From: Piscinibacter gummiphilus
GTDB lineage: Bacteria > Pseudomonadota > Gammaproteobacteria > Burkholderiales > Burkholderiaceae_C
Length of the DNA stretch: 64,000 nucleotides
Reading direction: 5' to 3'
Assembly: GCF_002116905.1 (NCBI RefSeq)
Contig: NZ_CP015118.1
Span: 6,138,001 to 6,202,000 of the forward strand
Shown: positions 17,532 through 25,571 of the stretch, piece by piece
Position numbering within the stretch: the stretch's first letter is position 1
How the letters are laid out: every line of letters begins with the position of its first letter
Position numbers and translations under genes: made by a program
The notes under the pieces: model-generated
The model's database searches: none
What the model was told of the DNA's origin: nothing
The model's input: only the letters and a program-made list of their open reading frames with translations

Positions 17532-17887
17532 TGGACCCGGCGGGCGCCCGACGCTTCTCCCGGGGGACACCGTTCCGGTTCCCCCGCTGGCTGCTCGCCT
17601 GCGTCTTCGCGCTGCTGATCCCCGCCTACACGTTCGCCGCGGTGACCGACCCTCGGCCGCTCGCCGCGGCCACGGCGGATGCCGAGGCGGACGACGCCGC
17701 CCCCTCGGCCGTCGACCTCGCCGGCGAACACAGCGACTGCTCCGACGACGCGTCCGACCACGTCGCCGACACCGTCCCGCCCCAGGCCGTCCGCCCCGCG
17801 GACCCGCTGCGCCTGACCGTTCCCGGGACACCGCCCCGCGCGCGTTCCCTCGACACCCTCCTGCGGCCTCCCTCGGCCCTTCGCTGA
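17531..17887 (+). CDS. Small membrane-anchored or exported acidic protein of unknown function
   Basis: A 118-residue protein whose start overlaps the dolP stop (TGATG), which supports expression. One hydrophobic segment (WLLACVFALLIPAYTFAAV, about residues 20-38) could be a signal or anchor. The remainder is Asp/Ala/Pro-rich with two Cys-adjacent acidic patches (HSDCSDDASD). No family is recognised. Composition is low-complexity, so it could be a weakly conserved gene; coupling to dolP is the main evidence. Confidence 0.55.
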   Translation: MDPAGARRFSRGTPFRFPRWLLACVFALLIPAYTFAAVTDPRPLAAATADAEADDAAPSAVDLAGEHSDCSDDASDHVADTVPPQAVRPADPLRLTVPGTPPRARSLDTLLRPPSALR

Positions 17888-17991
17888 CCGGCCCCGCCGG
17901 TCACGCCCTCCTTCGCTCCCGCATCGGCCACCGGGCTCCGCCCGTGCGTGGCCGCCTCGCCGTGGCCCCCTCGCCCTGAACGCCCCCATCC

Positions 17992-19296
17992 ATGGAAATC
18001 GCCTTACTCCTCGCCCTCATCCTCCTCAACGGCCTGTTCGCCATGTCCGAGATCGCCCTCGTCACGGCCCGGCGCACCCGGCTGCAGAAGGCCCTCGACG
18101 AGGGCGACCGCGCGGCGGCCGCCGCCGTGAAGCTCGGCGCCGACCCGACCCGCTTCCTGTCGACCATCCAGATCGGCATCACCTCCATCGGCGTGCTGAA
18201 CGGCATCGTCGGCGAGGCGGCGCTCGCGGGGCCGCTGTCGGTCTGGCTCGCCAGCCTCGGCGTGCCGGCCGAGTGGGCCGGCTGGGCCGGCACCGGCCTC
18301 GTCGTCGTGCTGATCACGTACTTCTCGATCGTGCTCGGCGAGCTGGTGCCCAAGCGCCTCGGCCAGAGCCACCCCGAGGCCGTGGCCCGGCTCGTGGCCC
18401 GCCCCATCGACGCGCTGTCGCTCGCGACGAAGCCGTTCGTGAAGCTGCTGTCGGGCTCGACGCAGCTGCTGCTGCGCCTGCTGGGCGTCACCGACCGCAA
18501 GACCCCCGAGGTGACCGAGGAGGAGATCCACGCGGTGCTCGCCGAAGGCACGAGCGCCGGTGTCATCGAGTCGCACGAGCACACGATGGTGCGCAACGTG
18601 TTCCGCCTCGACGACCGCCAGATCGGTTCGCTGATGGTGCCGCGCGCCGACATCGTGTGCCTCGACACCACGCTCGAGTTCGAGGTGAACCACGCGCGCA
18701 TCGAGTCGTCGGACCACAACCACTTCCCGGTGGTGCGCGGCGGCCTGCACGACATCGTGGGCGTCGCGAACGCCCGTCAGCTGCTGTCGCGCATGGTGCG
18801 CGGCGTGCCGCCCTCGCTCGAGGAGCAACTGCGTCCGCCGCTCTACGTGCCCGAGACCCTGACCGGCATGGAGCTGCTCGACAACTTCCGTTCGTCGGGC
18901 GTGCACATGGCCTTCGTGGTCGACGAGTACGGCGAGGTCAAGGGCCTCGTGACCCTGCAGGACCTGGTGGAAGCCATCACCGGCGAGTTCCAGCCCGCCG
19001 ACGCAGCCGACGCGTGGGCGGTGCAGCGCGAGGATGGCTCGTGGCTGCTCGACGGCCACATCCCCGTGCCCGAGCTGAAGGACCGCCTGCAGCTCGACCG
19101 CGTGCCCGAGGAGGAACGCGGCCGTTACCACACGCTCAGCGGCCTGATGATGCTGCTGACGGGCCGCCTGCCGAAGGTGGCGGACACGGTCGATTGGGAC
19201 GGCTGGCGCTTCGAGATCGTCGACATGGACGGCAAGACCATCGACAAGGTGCTGGCCACGCGCCTGCCGCCGGAGGAGGGCGCCGATGGCGACTGA
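17992..19296 (+). CDS. CNNM/HlyC-CorC family membrane protein with CBS pair (UPF0053)
   Basis: A 434-residue protein with an N-terminal DUF21 membrane domain (about four hydrophobic segments up to residue 140, beginning MEIALLLALILLNGLFAMSE), a CBS-domain pair (about 200-330, including LMVPRADIVCLD and FVVDEYGEVKGLVTLQDLV) and a C-terminal transporter-associated CorC_HlyC domain. Relatives (YfjD, CorB, YtfL) are linked to Mg/Co export or cation homeostasis. Old hemolysin labels are not meaningful here. The stop overlaps the next lipoprotein gene by 11 bases. Confidence 0.9.
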   Translation: MEIALLLALILLNGLFAMSEIALVTARRTRLQKALDEGDRAAAAAVKLGADPTRFLSTIQIGITSIGVLNGIVGEAALAGPLSVWLASLGVPAEWAGWAGTGLVVVLITYFSIVLGELVPKRLGQSHPEAVARLVARPIDALSLATKPFVKLLSGSTQLLLRLLGVTDRKTPEVTEEEIHAVLAEGTSAGVIESHEHTMVRNVFRLDDRQIGSLMVPRADIVCLDTTLEFEVNHARIESSDHNHFPVVRGGLHDIVGVANARQLLSRMVRGVPPSLEEQLRPPLYVPETLTGMELLDNFRSSGVHMAFVVDEYGEVKGLVTLQDLVEAITGEFQPADAADAWAVQREDGSWLLDGHIPVPELKDRLQLDRVPEEERGRYHTLSGLMMLLTGRLPKVADTVDWDGWRFEIVDMDGKTIDKVLATRLPPEEGADGD

Positions 19297-19726
19297 CCGC
19301 CTGCGCCGCGCCGCGGCCGTTGCCGCACTGGTGGGGCTCGGTGGCTGCGCCGACGGATACCCGAGCGAGGACCGATCCCTCACCAGTCCGCACGACATGG
19401 ACAACCCCGAACGCCTGCGCGTGATGAACGAGATCGGCGGCGAAGCCCACCGCGCCCGCCGGTGGACGTACGCGCTGGAGAACGGCTGCACGCTGCGTGT
19501 CACCGCATGGCGCGGCCGCGAGCGCGGATCACCGCTGGACGTGGCGCTGTCCACGCCGGCCGCGGCCGAAGTGCGCTTCGACCGCGACGACGACACCTAC
19601 GGCGTGCGCCTGCAGCCGGACGGCCCGACGCTGCTCGAGGCGAGGCGCTTCGGCACCGCCTCGCAGTTCCTGCTTCTGCTGCGCCTGGTGGCGCGAGACT
19701 GCGAGGTCAGGTCAGGCGGCGGATGA
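19286..19726 (+). CDS. Small lipoprotein of unknown function
   Basis: A 146-residue precursor with lipobox VGLGGC (Cys about residue 20) and a 125-residue mature part of beta-rich look. It begins inside the end of the CNNM gene (11-base overlap), so the two are coupled. Its 3' end overlaps the convergent dehydrogenase gene by 20 bases. The family is not recognised; no catalytic motif is visible. Confidence 0.75.
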   Translation: MATDRLRRAAAVAALVGLGGCADGYPSEDRSLTSPHDMDNPERLRVMNEIGGEAHRARRWTYALENGCTLRVTAWRGRERGSPLDVALSTPAAAEVRFDRDDDTYGVRLQPDGPTLLEARRFGTASQFLLLLRLVARDCEVRSGGG

Positions 19727-20600
19727 GGGAGGACGTGTCATTGCGTCCACCACCGAGCGCCTGCACATCGGCATAGAACTGGTCCACCAGCGCCGTGACC
19801 GGCAGCCGCGCCCCGTTGCGCTGCGCCTCGGCGAGCACGAGGCCCAGGTCCTTGCGCATCCAGTCGACCGCGAAGCCGAAGTCGAACTTGCCCTCGACCA
19901 TCGTGGGGCCGCGGTTGTCCATCTGCCAGCTCTGGGCCGCGCCCTTGCCGATGACGTCGAGCACGGCCTTCATGTCGAGGCCGGCCTTCTGGCCGAACGC
20001 GATGGCTTCCGACAGGCCCTGCACGAGGCCGGCGATGCAGATCTGGTTGACCATCTTCGCGAGCTGGCCCGCACCGCTCTCGCCGAGCAGCGTGACGGCC
20101 TTCGAGAACGCGAGCGCGATCGGGCGCACCGTGTCGAAGGCCTTCGTGTCGCCGCCGCACATCACGGTCAGCGCGCCATTGATGGCGCCCAGGTTGCCGC
20201 CCGACACCGGCGCATCGATGAACTCGAAGCCGCGCTGGCGTGCGACGGCGGACAGCTCGCGCGCGACCTCGGCCGACGCCGTGGTGTGGTCCACGAAGAT
20301 GCTGCCGGCGGCCATGCCCGCGAAGGCGCCGTCGGCGCCCGTGGTGACGTGGCGCAGGTCGTTGTCGTTGCCCACGCAGGCGAAGACGATGTCGGCGCCC
20401 GTGGCGGCGGCCTGCGGCGTGGCGGCGCTCTTGCCACCGTGCTCGGCCACCCATTGGGCGGACTTGGCGGCGGTGCGGTTGTAGACGGTCACCTGGTGGC
20501 CGGCGCGCGCGAGGTGGCCGGCCATCGGGTAGCCCATGACGCCGAGGCCCAGGAAGGCCACGCGGCGGGAAGGAACGGGATCGTAGGAGCGGGTGGTCAT
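19707..20600 (-). CDS. NAD(P)-dependent beta-hydroxyacid dehydrogenase (3-hydroxyisobutyrate/tartronate semialdehyde type)
   Basis: A 297-residue beta-hydroxyacid dehydrogenase. The Rossmann motif FLGLGVMGYPMAGHL is near residue 15. The substrate motif DAPVSGG and the catalytic-Lys block GAGQLAKMVNQ are present. Candidate substrates include 3-hydroxyisobutyrate, tartronate semialdehyde and succinic semialdehyde; sequence alone does not decide. The start ATG overlaps the pilU stop by one base (TGATG), placing it at the distal end of the pilT-pilU transcript, an odd partner for pilus motors. Confidence 0.9.
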   Translation of the reverse strand: MTTRSYDPVPSRRVAFLGLGVMGYPMAGHLARAGHQVTVYNRTAAKSAQWVAEHGGKSAATPQAAATGADIVFACVGNDNDLRHVTTGADGAFAGMAAGSIFVDHTTASAEVARELSAVARQRGFEFIDAPVSGGNLGAINGALTVMCGGDTKAFDTVRPIALAFSKAVTLLGESGAGQLAKMVNQICIAGLVQGLSEAIAFGQKAGLDMKAVLDVIGKGAAQSWQMDNRGPTMVEGKFDFGFAVDWMRKDLGLVLAEAQRNGARLPVTALVDQFYADVQALGGGRNDTSSLIRRLT

Positions 20601-21736
20601 CAGACGATGGTCAGGTGTTCGGTGCCCGCGGCCAGGTCGGCGTTGCGGGCACGGTTGCTGTGGAGCTTGATCTGCAGGCGCAGGTCGTTGACGGAGTCGG
20701 CGTTGCGCAGCGCGTCCTCGTACGTGACGAGCTGGTTCTCGTACAGGTCGAACAGGGCCTGGTCGAAGGTCTGCATGCCCAGCTCGCGCGACTTCTTCAT
20801 GATCTCCTTGATCTCGCTGACCTCGCCCTTGAAGATCAGGTCGGAGATGAGGGGGGTGTTCAGCAGGATCTCGACCGCGGCGATGCGGCCCTTGCCTTCC
20901 TGGCGCGGCAGCAGGCGCTGCGAGATCAGCGACTTCAGGTTCAGCGAGAGGTCCATCAGCAGCTGGGCGCGACGTTCCTCGGGGAAGAAGTTGATGATGC
21001 GGTCGAGGGCCTGGTTGGCGCTGTTGGCGTGCAGCGTGGCCATGCACAGGTGGCCCGTCTCGGCGAAGGCCACGGCGTGTTCCATCGTCTCGCGGTCGCG
21101 GATCTCACCCATCAGGATGACGTCGGGCGCCTGGCGCAGCGTGTTCTTCAGCGCCTGCTCCCAGCCCTCGGTGTCGAGGCCCACCTCGCGCTGCGTGACG
21201 ATGCAGTTCTTGTGCGGGTGCACGAACTCGACCGGGTCCTCGATGGTGATGATGTGGCCATACGAGTTCTCGTTGCGGAAGTCCACCATCGCGGCGAGCG
21301 ACGTGCTCTTGCCGGAGCCGGTGGCACCCACGAAGATCACGAGGCCGCGCTTGGTCATCGTGACGTCCTTGAGCACCTGCGGCAGGTTCAGCGCGTCGAT
21401 GGTGGGCAGGGTCTGCGGGATGGTCCGCATCACGAGGCCGATGTTGCTCTGCTGCACGAAGGCGTTGACCCGGAAGCGGCCGATGCCCTGCGGCGAGATC
21501 GCGAAGTTGCATTCCTTCGTGCGCTCGAACTCGGCGGCCTGCTTGTCGTTCATCACCGCCCGCGCGAGCGCGATGGTGTGCTGCCCGGTGAGGGGTTGCG
21601 GCGACACCTTCGTCACCTTGCCGTCCACCTTGATGGCCGGCGGGAAGTCGGCGGTCAGGAAGAGGTCGGACCCGTTGCGCGACACCATCAGGCGCAGCAG
21701 GTCGTTGACGAATTTCGATGCCTGGTCTCTTTCCAT
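20600..21736 (-). CDS. pilU: Type IV pilus retraction ATPase PilU
   Basis: A 378-residue PilT-like hexameric secretion ATPase. Walker A is GATGSGKSTS and the Asp-box/Walker B region reads DVILMGEIRD; the His-box ATLHANSANQALDRI follows. PilU acts with PilT and needs it for retraction in several species. The C-terminal tail is longer than in PilT, as usual. It is downstream of pilT with a cyclic-nucleotide-domain gene between them. Confidence 0.95.
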   Translation of the reverse strand: MERDQASKFVNDLLRLMVSRNGSDLFLTADFPPAIKVDGKVTKVSPQPLTGQHTIALARAVMNDKQAAEFERTKECNFAISPQGIGRFRVNAFVQQSNIGLVMRTIPQTLPTIDALNLPQVLKDVTMTKRGLVIFVGATGSGKSTSLAAMVDFRNENSYGHIITIEDPVEFVHPHKNCIVTQREVGLDTEGWEQALKNTLRQAPDVILMGEIRDRETMEHAVAFAETGHLCMATLHANSANQALDRIINFFPEERRAQLLMDLSLNLKSLISQRLLPRQEGKGRIAAVEILLNTPLISDLIFKGEVSEIKEIMKKSRELGMQTFDQALFDLYENQLVTYEDALRNADSVNDLRLQIKLHSNRARNADLAAGTEHLTIV

Positions 21737-21763
21737 GGTCGATTCCCTGAAGGGTCAAACGGT

Positions 21764-22423
21764 CTAGTTGCTGGACAGCAAGGCACTGAGGCGCGCGCTG
21801 ACCTGGCGCAACCTCAGCGAGAGCCGGCGCGACAGCGAGGCCAGCAAGGCCAGGCCGAGGCGCGGTTCGTTGGTGATCATCTCATCGAGCCGCTGCGCGT
21901 CCACGACGGCGAGCGTGCACGGGGTGAGGGTGGTGCAGGCGGAGAAGCGCGCGCCGGCGTCGAGCAGCGACATCTCGCCGAGCATGTCGCCCGCACGCGC
22001 CTCGGCCAGCCGCGCGCGGCCGCCCCACGGCTGGATGCGGTCGACCGCGAGGGTGCCCTCGAGCACGATCAGCATGTAGTCGCCCTGCTCGTCCTGGCCG
22101 ATGACCTCCTGGTCGGGCGGCACGGTGACGAAGTGCAGGTAGCGGCTCATGCGCTGCAGTTCCTCGGGGGACAGCGCGGCCACGTAGCGGTCGGCGCCCC
22201 ACAGCTTCGCGAACAGCGGTTCGGCGGCGGCGCGATCGAGCGGCTTCGCGCCCACGTCGGGCGCCCGCGCGGCCCACGTGGCCAGCACCTGGCTTTCCTC
22301 GCCGCGGTCGACGAACTGGGTCGAGAAGAAGCCCGAGTCGGACGTGGCACTGTCGCGCGGCTGCACGGCCACCGCCTCGGCGGGGCCGCGCTTCAAACGG
22401 TCGAACAGTTTCTTCAGCGCCAT
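21764..22423 (-). CDS. Cyclic-nucleotide-binding-domain protein between pilT and pilU
   Basis: A 219-residue protein with a central CRP-type cNMP-binding domain (about residues 90-190): EQGDYMLIVLEGTLAVDR, then GDMLGEMSLLDAGARFSACTT. The phosphate-binding-cassette equivalent carries GEMSLLDxxARxA, fitting cAMP-like binding. No DNA-binding HTH follows; the C-terminus is a Ser/Leu/Arg-rich helix. The start of the chain is unrelated to CRP. Position inside the motor operon suggests it couples a nucleotide signal to twitching; this is inference. Confidence 0.88.
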   Translation of the reverse strand: MALKKLFDRLKRGPAEAVAVQPRDSATSDSGFFSTQFVDRGEESQVLATWAARAPDVGAKPLDRAAAEPLFAKLWGADRYVAALSPEELQRMSRYLHFVTVPPDQEVIGQDEQGDYMLIVLEGTLAVDRIQPWGGRARLAEARAGDMLGEMSLLDAGARFSACTTLTPCTLAVVDAQRLDEMITNEPRLGLALLASLSRRLSLRLRQVSARLSALLSSN

Positions 22424-22482
22424 CTCTCGATCCGATCACTGCAGTCGCACGTGGCGCGTCGTGGCGCGGGTCCGCCCCGGGG

Positions 22483-23526
22483 TCAGCCGGGGAAGTTCTC
22501 CGGCGACTTCGCCTTGCCGCGGGCTTCCGCGGGCGAGATGATGTTGCGGCGCACCAGGTCGACCAGGTTCTGGTCGAGCGTCTGCATGCCCACGCTGTTG
22601 CCGGTCTGGATGGACGAATACATCTGCGCGATCTTGTTCTCGCGGATCAGGTTCCGGATCGCGGGCGTGCCGAGCATGATCTCGTGCGCGGCCACGCGGC
22701 CGGTGCCGTCCTTGAGCTTGCACAGCGTCTGCGAGATCACCGCGACGAGCGACTCCGACAGCATCGCGCGCACCATGTCCTTCTCGGCCGCGGGGAACAC
22801 GTCGACGATGCGGTCGACGGTCTTCGCGGCGCTGGACGTGTGCAGCGTGCCGAACACCAGGTGGCCCGTCTCGGCGGCGGTCAGCGCGAGGCGGATGGTC
22901 TCCAGGTCGCGCATTTCGCCCACGAGGATGGCGTCCGGGTCTTCACGAAGCGCGGAGCGCAGCGCGTTGGCGAAGCTCAGCGTGTGCGGGCCGACTTCGC
23001 GCTGGTTGACCAGGCACTTCTTCGATTCGTGCACGAACTCGATCGGGTCTTCCACGGTCAGCACGTGGCCGTACTCGTTTTCGTTGAGGTGGTTCACCAT
23101 GCCCGCGAGCGTGGTGGACTTGCCCGAACCCGTGGGGCCGGTGACCAGCACGAGGCCGCGCGGCTTGAGCGACAGCTCGGCGAAGATCTTCGGCGCGTTG
23201 AGCTGCTCGAGCGTGAGGATCTTCGACGGAATGGTCCGGAACACCGCACCGGCGCCGCGGTTCTGGTTGAACGCGTTGACGCGGAAGCGGGCGAGACCCT
23301 GGATCTCGAACGAGAAGTCGACTTCGAGCGTTTCCTCGTAGGCCTTGCGCTGCGAGTCGTTCATGATGTCGTAGACCATCTCGTGCACCTGCTTGTGCTC
23401 GAGGGGGTCGACGTTGATGCGCCGCACGTCGCCGTGCACACGGATCATCGGCGGCAGACCGGCGGAGAGGTGAAGGTCGGAAGCCTTGTTCTTGACCGAA
23501 AACGCCAGCAGTTGGGTGATGTCCAT
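22483..23526 (-). CDS. pilT: Type IV pilus retraction ATPase PilT
   Basis: A 347-residue retraction motor, typical length. Walker A is GPTGSGKSTT; the Asp-box is EDPDAILVGEMRD; the His-box is GTLHTSSAAKTVDRIVDVFP. The conserved C-terminal AIRNLIRENK region for retraction is seen. The start at 23526 (MDITQLLAFSVKNKASDLH) is the family start. It is divergent from yggS, as in Pseudomonas, with a 73-base gap. Confidence 0.97.
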   Translation of the reverse strand: MDITQLLAFSVKNKASDLHLSAGLPPMIRVHGDVRRINVDPLEHKQVHEMVYDIMNDSQRKAYEETLEVDFSFEIQGLARFRVNAFNQNRGAGAVFRTIPSKILTLEQLNAPKIFAELSLKPRGLVLVTGPTGSGKSTTLAGMVNHLNENEYGHVLTVEDPIEFVHESKKCLVNQREVGPHTLSFANALRSALREDPDAILVGEMRDLETIRLALTAAETGHLVFGTLHTSSAAKTVDRIVDVFPAAEKDMVRAMLSESLVAVISQTLCKLKDGTGRVAAHEIMLGTPAIRNLIRENKIAQMYSSIQTGNSVGMQTLDQNLVDLVRRNIISPAEARGKAKSPENFPG

Positions 23527-23599
23527 GTGTCTTTCGGGGCCCGGGAAGGGTGGCAGCGGAATGCGGTCGCCCGTCCCGATGAGATAGGCTCGCGGGATT

Positions 23600-24301
23600 A
23601 TGGCGACGATTGCAGCGAACATACAACAAGTGCACGAGCGCATCGCCCGGGCCTGTGCGGTGGCGCAACGCCCCGTGCAAAGCGTCACGTTGCTAACCGT
23701 AAGCAAAACTTACAGCCCGGATGCGGTCCGCGAGGCCATCGCGGCGGGCGAGCGGCGCTTCGGCGAGAACTACGTCCAGGAAGGCCTCGACAAGATCGGC
23801 GCCCTCATCGAGTTGCGCGGCGAGCTGGAGTGGCACCTGATCGGCCCGCTGCAGAGCAACAAGACGCGGGTGGTGGCCTCCCAGTTCGACTGGGTGCACA
23901 CGGTCGACCGGCTGAAGATCGCCGAACGGCTGTCGGACCAGCGCCCGCCCGAACTGCCGCCGATGCAGGTGTGCCTGCAGGTCAACACGAGCGGCGAGGC
24001 GACCAAGAGCGGCCTGCTGCCGGCCGACCTGCCCGCCGCAGCGCGTGCGGTGGCGGCGCTGCCGCGGCTGCGGCTGCGCGGGCTGATGGCCATTCCCGAA
24101 CCTTCGGACGACCCCGACGAACAGCGGGCGGCCCACCGGAAACTTCGCGAACTTCTCGAAACACTCCGGTCGGACGGACTCGACCTCGACACGCTGTCGA
24201 TGGGCATGACGGCCGACCTGGAGGCGGCGATCCTGGAGGGGTCGACGATGGTGCGGGTGGGCACGGCCATCTTCGGGGCGCGGTCCTCCGCGATGTCTTG
24301 A
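23600..24301 (+). CDS. yggS: Pyridoxal-phosphate homeostasis protein YggS (PLPHP)
   Basis: A 233-residue PLP-binding protein of the YggS/PROSC family. The PLP lysine is K36 in LLTVSKTYS; further blocks are FGENYVQE, WHLIGPLQSNK and SMGMTADLEAAI. It keeps B6 vitamers and amino acid pools balanced. It is divergent from pilT. Its usual downstream neighbour proC is 4.6 kb away here, separated by a block of accessory genes. Confidence 0.96.
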   Translation: MATIAANIQQVHERIARACAVAQRPVQSVTLLTVSKTYSPDAVREAIAAGERRFGENYVQEGLDKIGALIELRGELEWHLIGPLQSNKTRVVASQFDWVHTVDRLKIAERLSDQRPPELPPMQVCLQVNTSGEATKSGLLPADLPAAARAVAALPRLRLRGLMAIPEPSDDPDEQRAAHRKLRELLETLRSDGLDLDTLSMGMTADLEAAILEGSTMVRVGTAIFGARSSAMS

Positions 24302-24356
24302 ATTTGGTCAGTAAATTGACCAAATCTTCTCGATTTGGTTAATATGTTGACCACAT
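24302..24356. promoter_or_regulatory. Double palindromic operator with embedded promoter of the Xre/nucleotidyltransferase module
   Basis: IR1: ATTTGGTCA (24302-24310), six-base spacer, TGACCAAAT (24317-24325), a perfect inverted repeat. IR2 has the same 9-6-9 layout at 24333-24356 (ATTTGGTTA / TGACCACAT, 7 of 9 paired) and includes the ATG of the HTH gene. Centres are 31 bases apart. A promoter lies within: TTGACC (24316-24321), 18-base spacer, TAATAT (24340-24345). Start of transcription near 24352 would give an almost leaderless mRNA. Strongly suggests autorepression. Confidence 0.8.
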
Positions 24357-25035
24357 GACCACCCCGATCCTGACCTCGGTCCTCGATCGACAACTGCTCT
24401 TGCAGTTGGGCGACCGGCTGAAGCGCCTTCGCGAGGCGCAGGGAATGAGCTCGGTCGAAATGGCCCAGCGTGTGGGCATGACTCGAAACACACTGAGGGC
24501 CATCGAGTCGGGCGATCCCGCCCCCTCTTTCGGCAACTATCTGCGGGTCATGTCGATCCTCGGTGTCAGCGGCGATCTGGCGCTTGTGGCCGCCGCCACG
24601 ATGCAACCCGCACCACCGGGCTCCGCGGCCGCGCGGTCTCGCCATGCACGCCCCGCTGTGCAGGTGTTGATCTCGACCGATTCCTCCCGCCACCAAGCCC
24701 AGGACCTCCAGAGTCTGGCCTTGCACGAACACGCCATATCACTGGTGCGGACGAACCCGGATCTGTTGAATCAAGCCCAGGAGACACTGCGCCAGTGGCT
24801 GATGAACTCCGCGGACTCCCGCTCCGTCGGGCTGTGGCGCGAGTGGGAGAACATCCTCGAGCACAGGCAATGGCGAAAGGCTCTGGGGCGCACCCGGCGC
24901 GCGCAGGAGCTTCGCCAGGCGTCACCGCTGGTCATGGTCCTCCCTGAAAAGACGCGTCAGGCCGTCCTGAAGGACGTGCGCGCCTTGAAGAACGGCGTCG
25001 TCCTGGGCGACGTCGACCACGGGGGTGGCACGTGA
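24355..25035 (+). CDS. Xre-type HTH protein, putative antitoxin/autorepressor
   Basis: A 226-residue protein. The N-terminal Xre HTH spans about residues 19-70 (RLKRLREAQGMSSVEMAQRV, then MTRNTLRAIESGD). A low-complexity linker follows (about 80-105), then an alpha-helical C-terminal domain (about 120-220; REWENILEHRQWRKALG) of unknown function. No ribosome binding site is present; the start lies inside a palindromic operator. It overlaps the next gene by four bases (GTGA). Base composition is visibly lower in GC than neighbours. Best read as the DNA-binding, probably antitoxin, half of a two-gene module. Confidence 0.82.
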   Translation: MTTPILTSVLDRQLLLQLGDRLKRLREAQGMSSVEMAQRVGMTRNTLRAIESGDPAPSFGNYLRVMSILGVSGDLALVAAATMQPAPPGSAAARSRHARPAVQVLISTDSSRHQAQDLQSLALHEHAISLVRTNPDLLNQAQETLRQWLMNSADSRSVGLWREWENILEHRQWRKALGRTRRAQELRQASPLVMVLPEKTRQAVLKDVRALKNGVVLGDVDHGGGT

Positions 25036-25571
25036 CCCGCGCGGAACTCGAACACATCATTCGAGCAAGCGCCGACATCACCAGGGAATACGAATTCATG
25101 ATCGTCGGCAGCCAGTCGATCCTCGGATCGAAGCCGAATCCGCCTGCCGTGTTCACCATGTCGGCGGAAGCAGACATTTACCCGCTGAATGCACCGGAGT
25201 TGGCTGACGAGATCGACGGAGCCATCGGCGAAGGTTCGAACTTCCACACCACGCACGGATACTACGCACAGGGTGTCGGGCCCGACACCGCCACGCTGCC
25301 GGAAGGCTGGCAGGCCAGGGTCTGCAGGGTGCAGAACGAGAACACCAATGGCTTCGTTGGCTACTGTCTCGACGTGCCGGACCTCTTCATGTCGAAGGCG
25401 TGGGCTGCTCGCGACAAGGATCGCGACTTCTGCGTCGCGCTGTTCGCACACCAATACGTGGCCCTCGACCAGGTGCTCGAGTTGGTCTCCCTCATGCCCC
25501 TCGATGGCAAGCAGCAGATGCAGCTTCGCGCACGCATTCGCCGATGGGCCAAAGTGGCAGAGGTGCCCTAG
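25032..25571 (+). CDS. Nucleotidyltransferase-like protein (DUF6036/AbiEii-like), putative toxin
   Basis: A 179-residue protein starting at GTG 25032, overlapping the HTH gene. A minimal nucleotidyltransferase signature is seen: G26-S27 in IVGSQSILGS and E46-A-D48 in SAEADIYP, where Glu replaces the usual first Asp. A later block CLDVPDLFMSK...ARDKDRDF (about 113-140) resembles the K-x2-A-x-R-x-K-D motif shared by DUF6036 and AbiEii proteins. AbiE and MNT toxins modify tRNA or proteins with nucleotides; that activity is only inferred here. Stop codon shares CTAG with the convergent LysR gene. Confidence 0.75.
   Translation: MTRAELEHIIRASADITREYEFMIVGSQSILGSKPNPPAVFTMSAEADIYPLNAPELADEIDGAIGEGSNFHTTHGYYAQGVGPDTATLPEGWQARVCRVQNENTNGFVGYCLDVPDLFMSKAWAARDKDRDFCVALFAHQYVALDQVLELVSLMPLDGKQQMQLRARIRRWAKVAEVP

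Noticed and set aside
20615..23341. Long plus-strand open frame opposite pilU, the cNMP gene and pilT
   Set aside because: Shadow of conserved pilus genes; composition is typical of an antisense GC frame.
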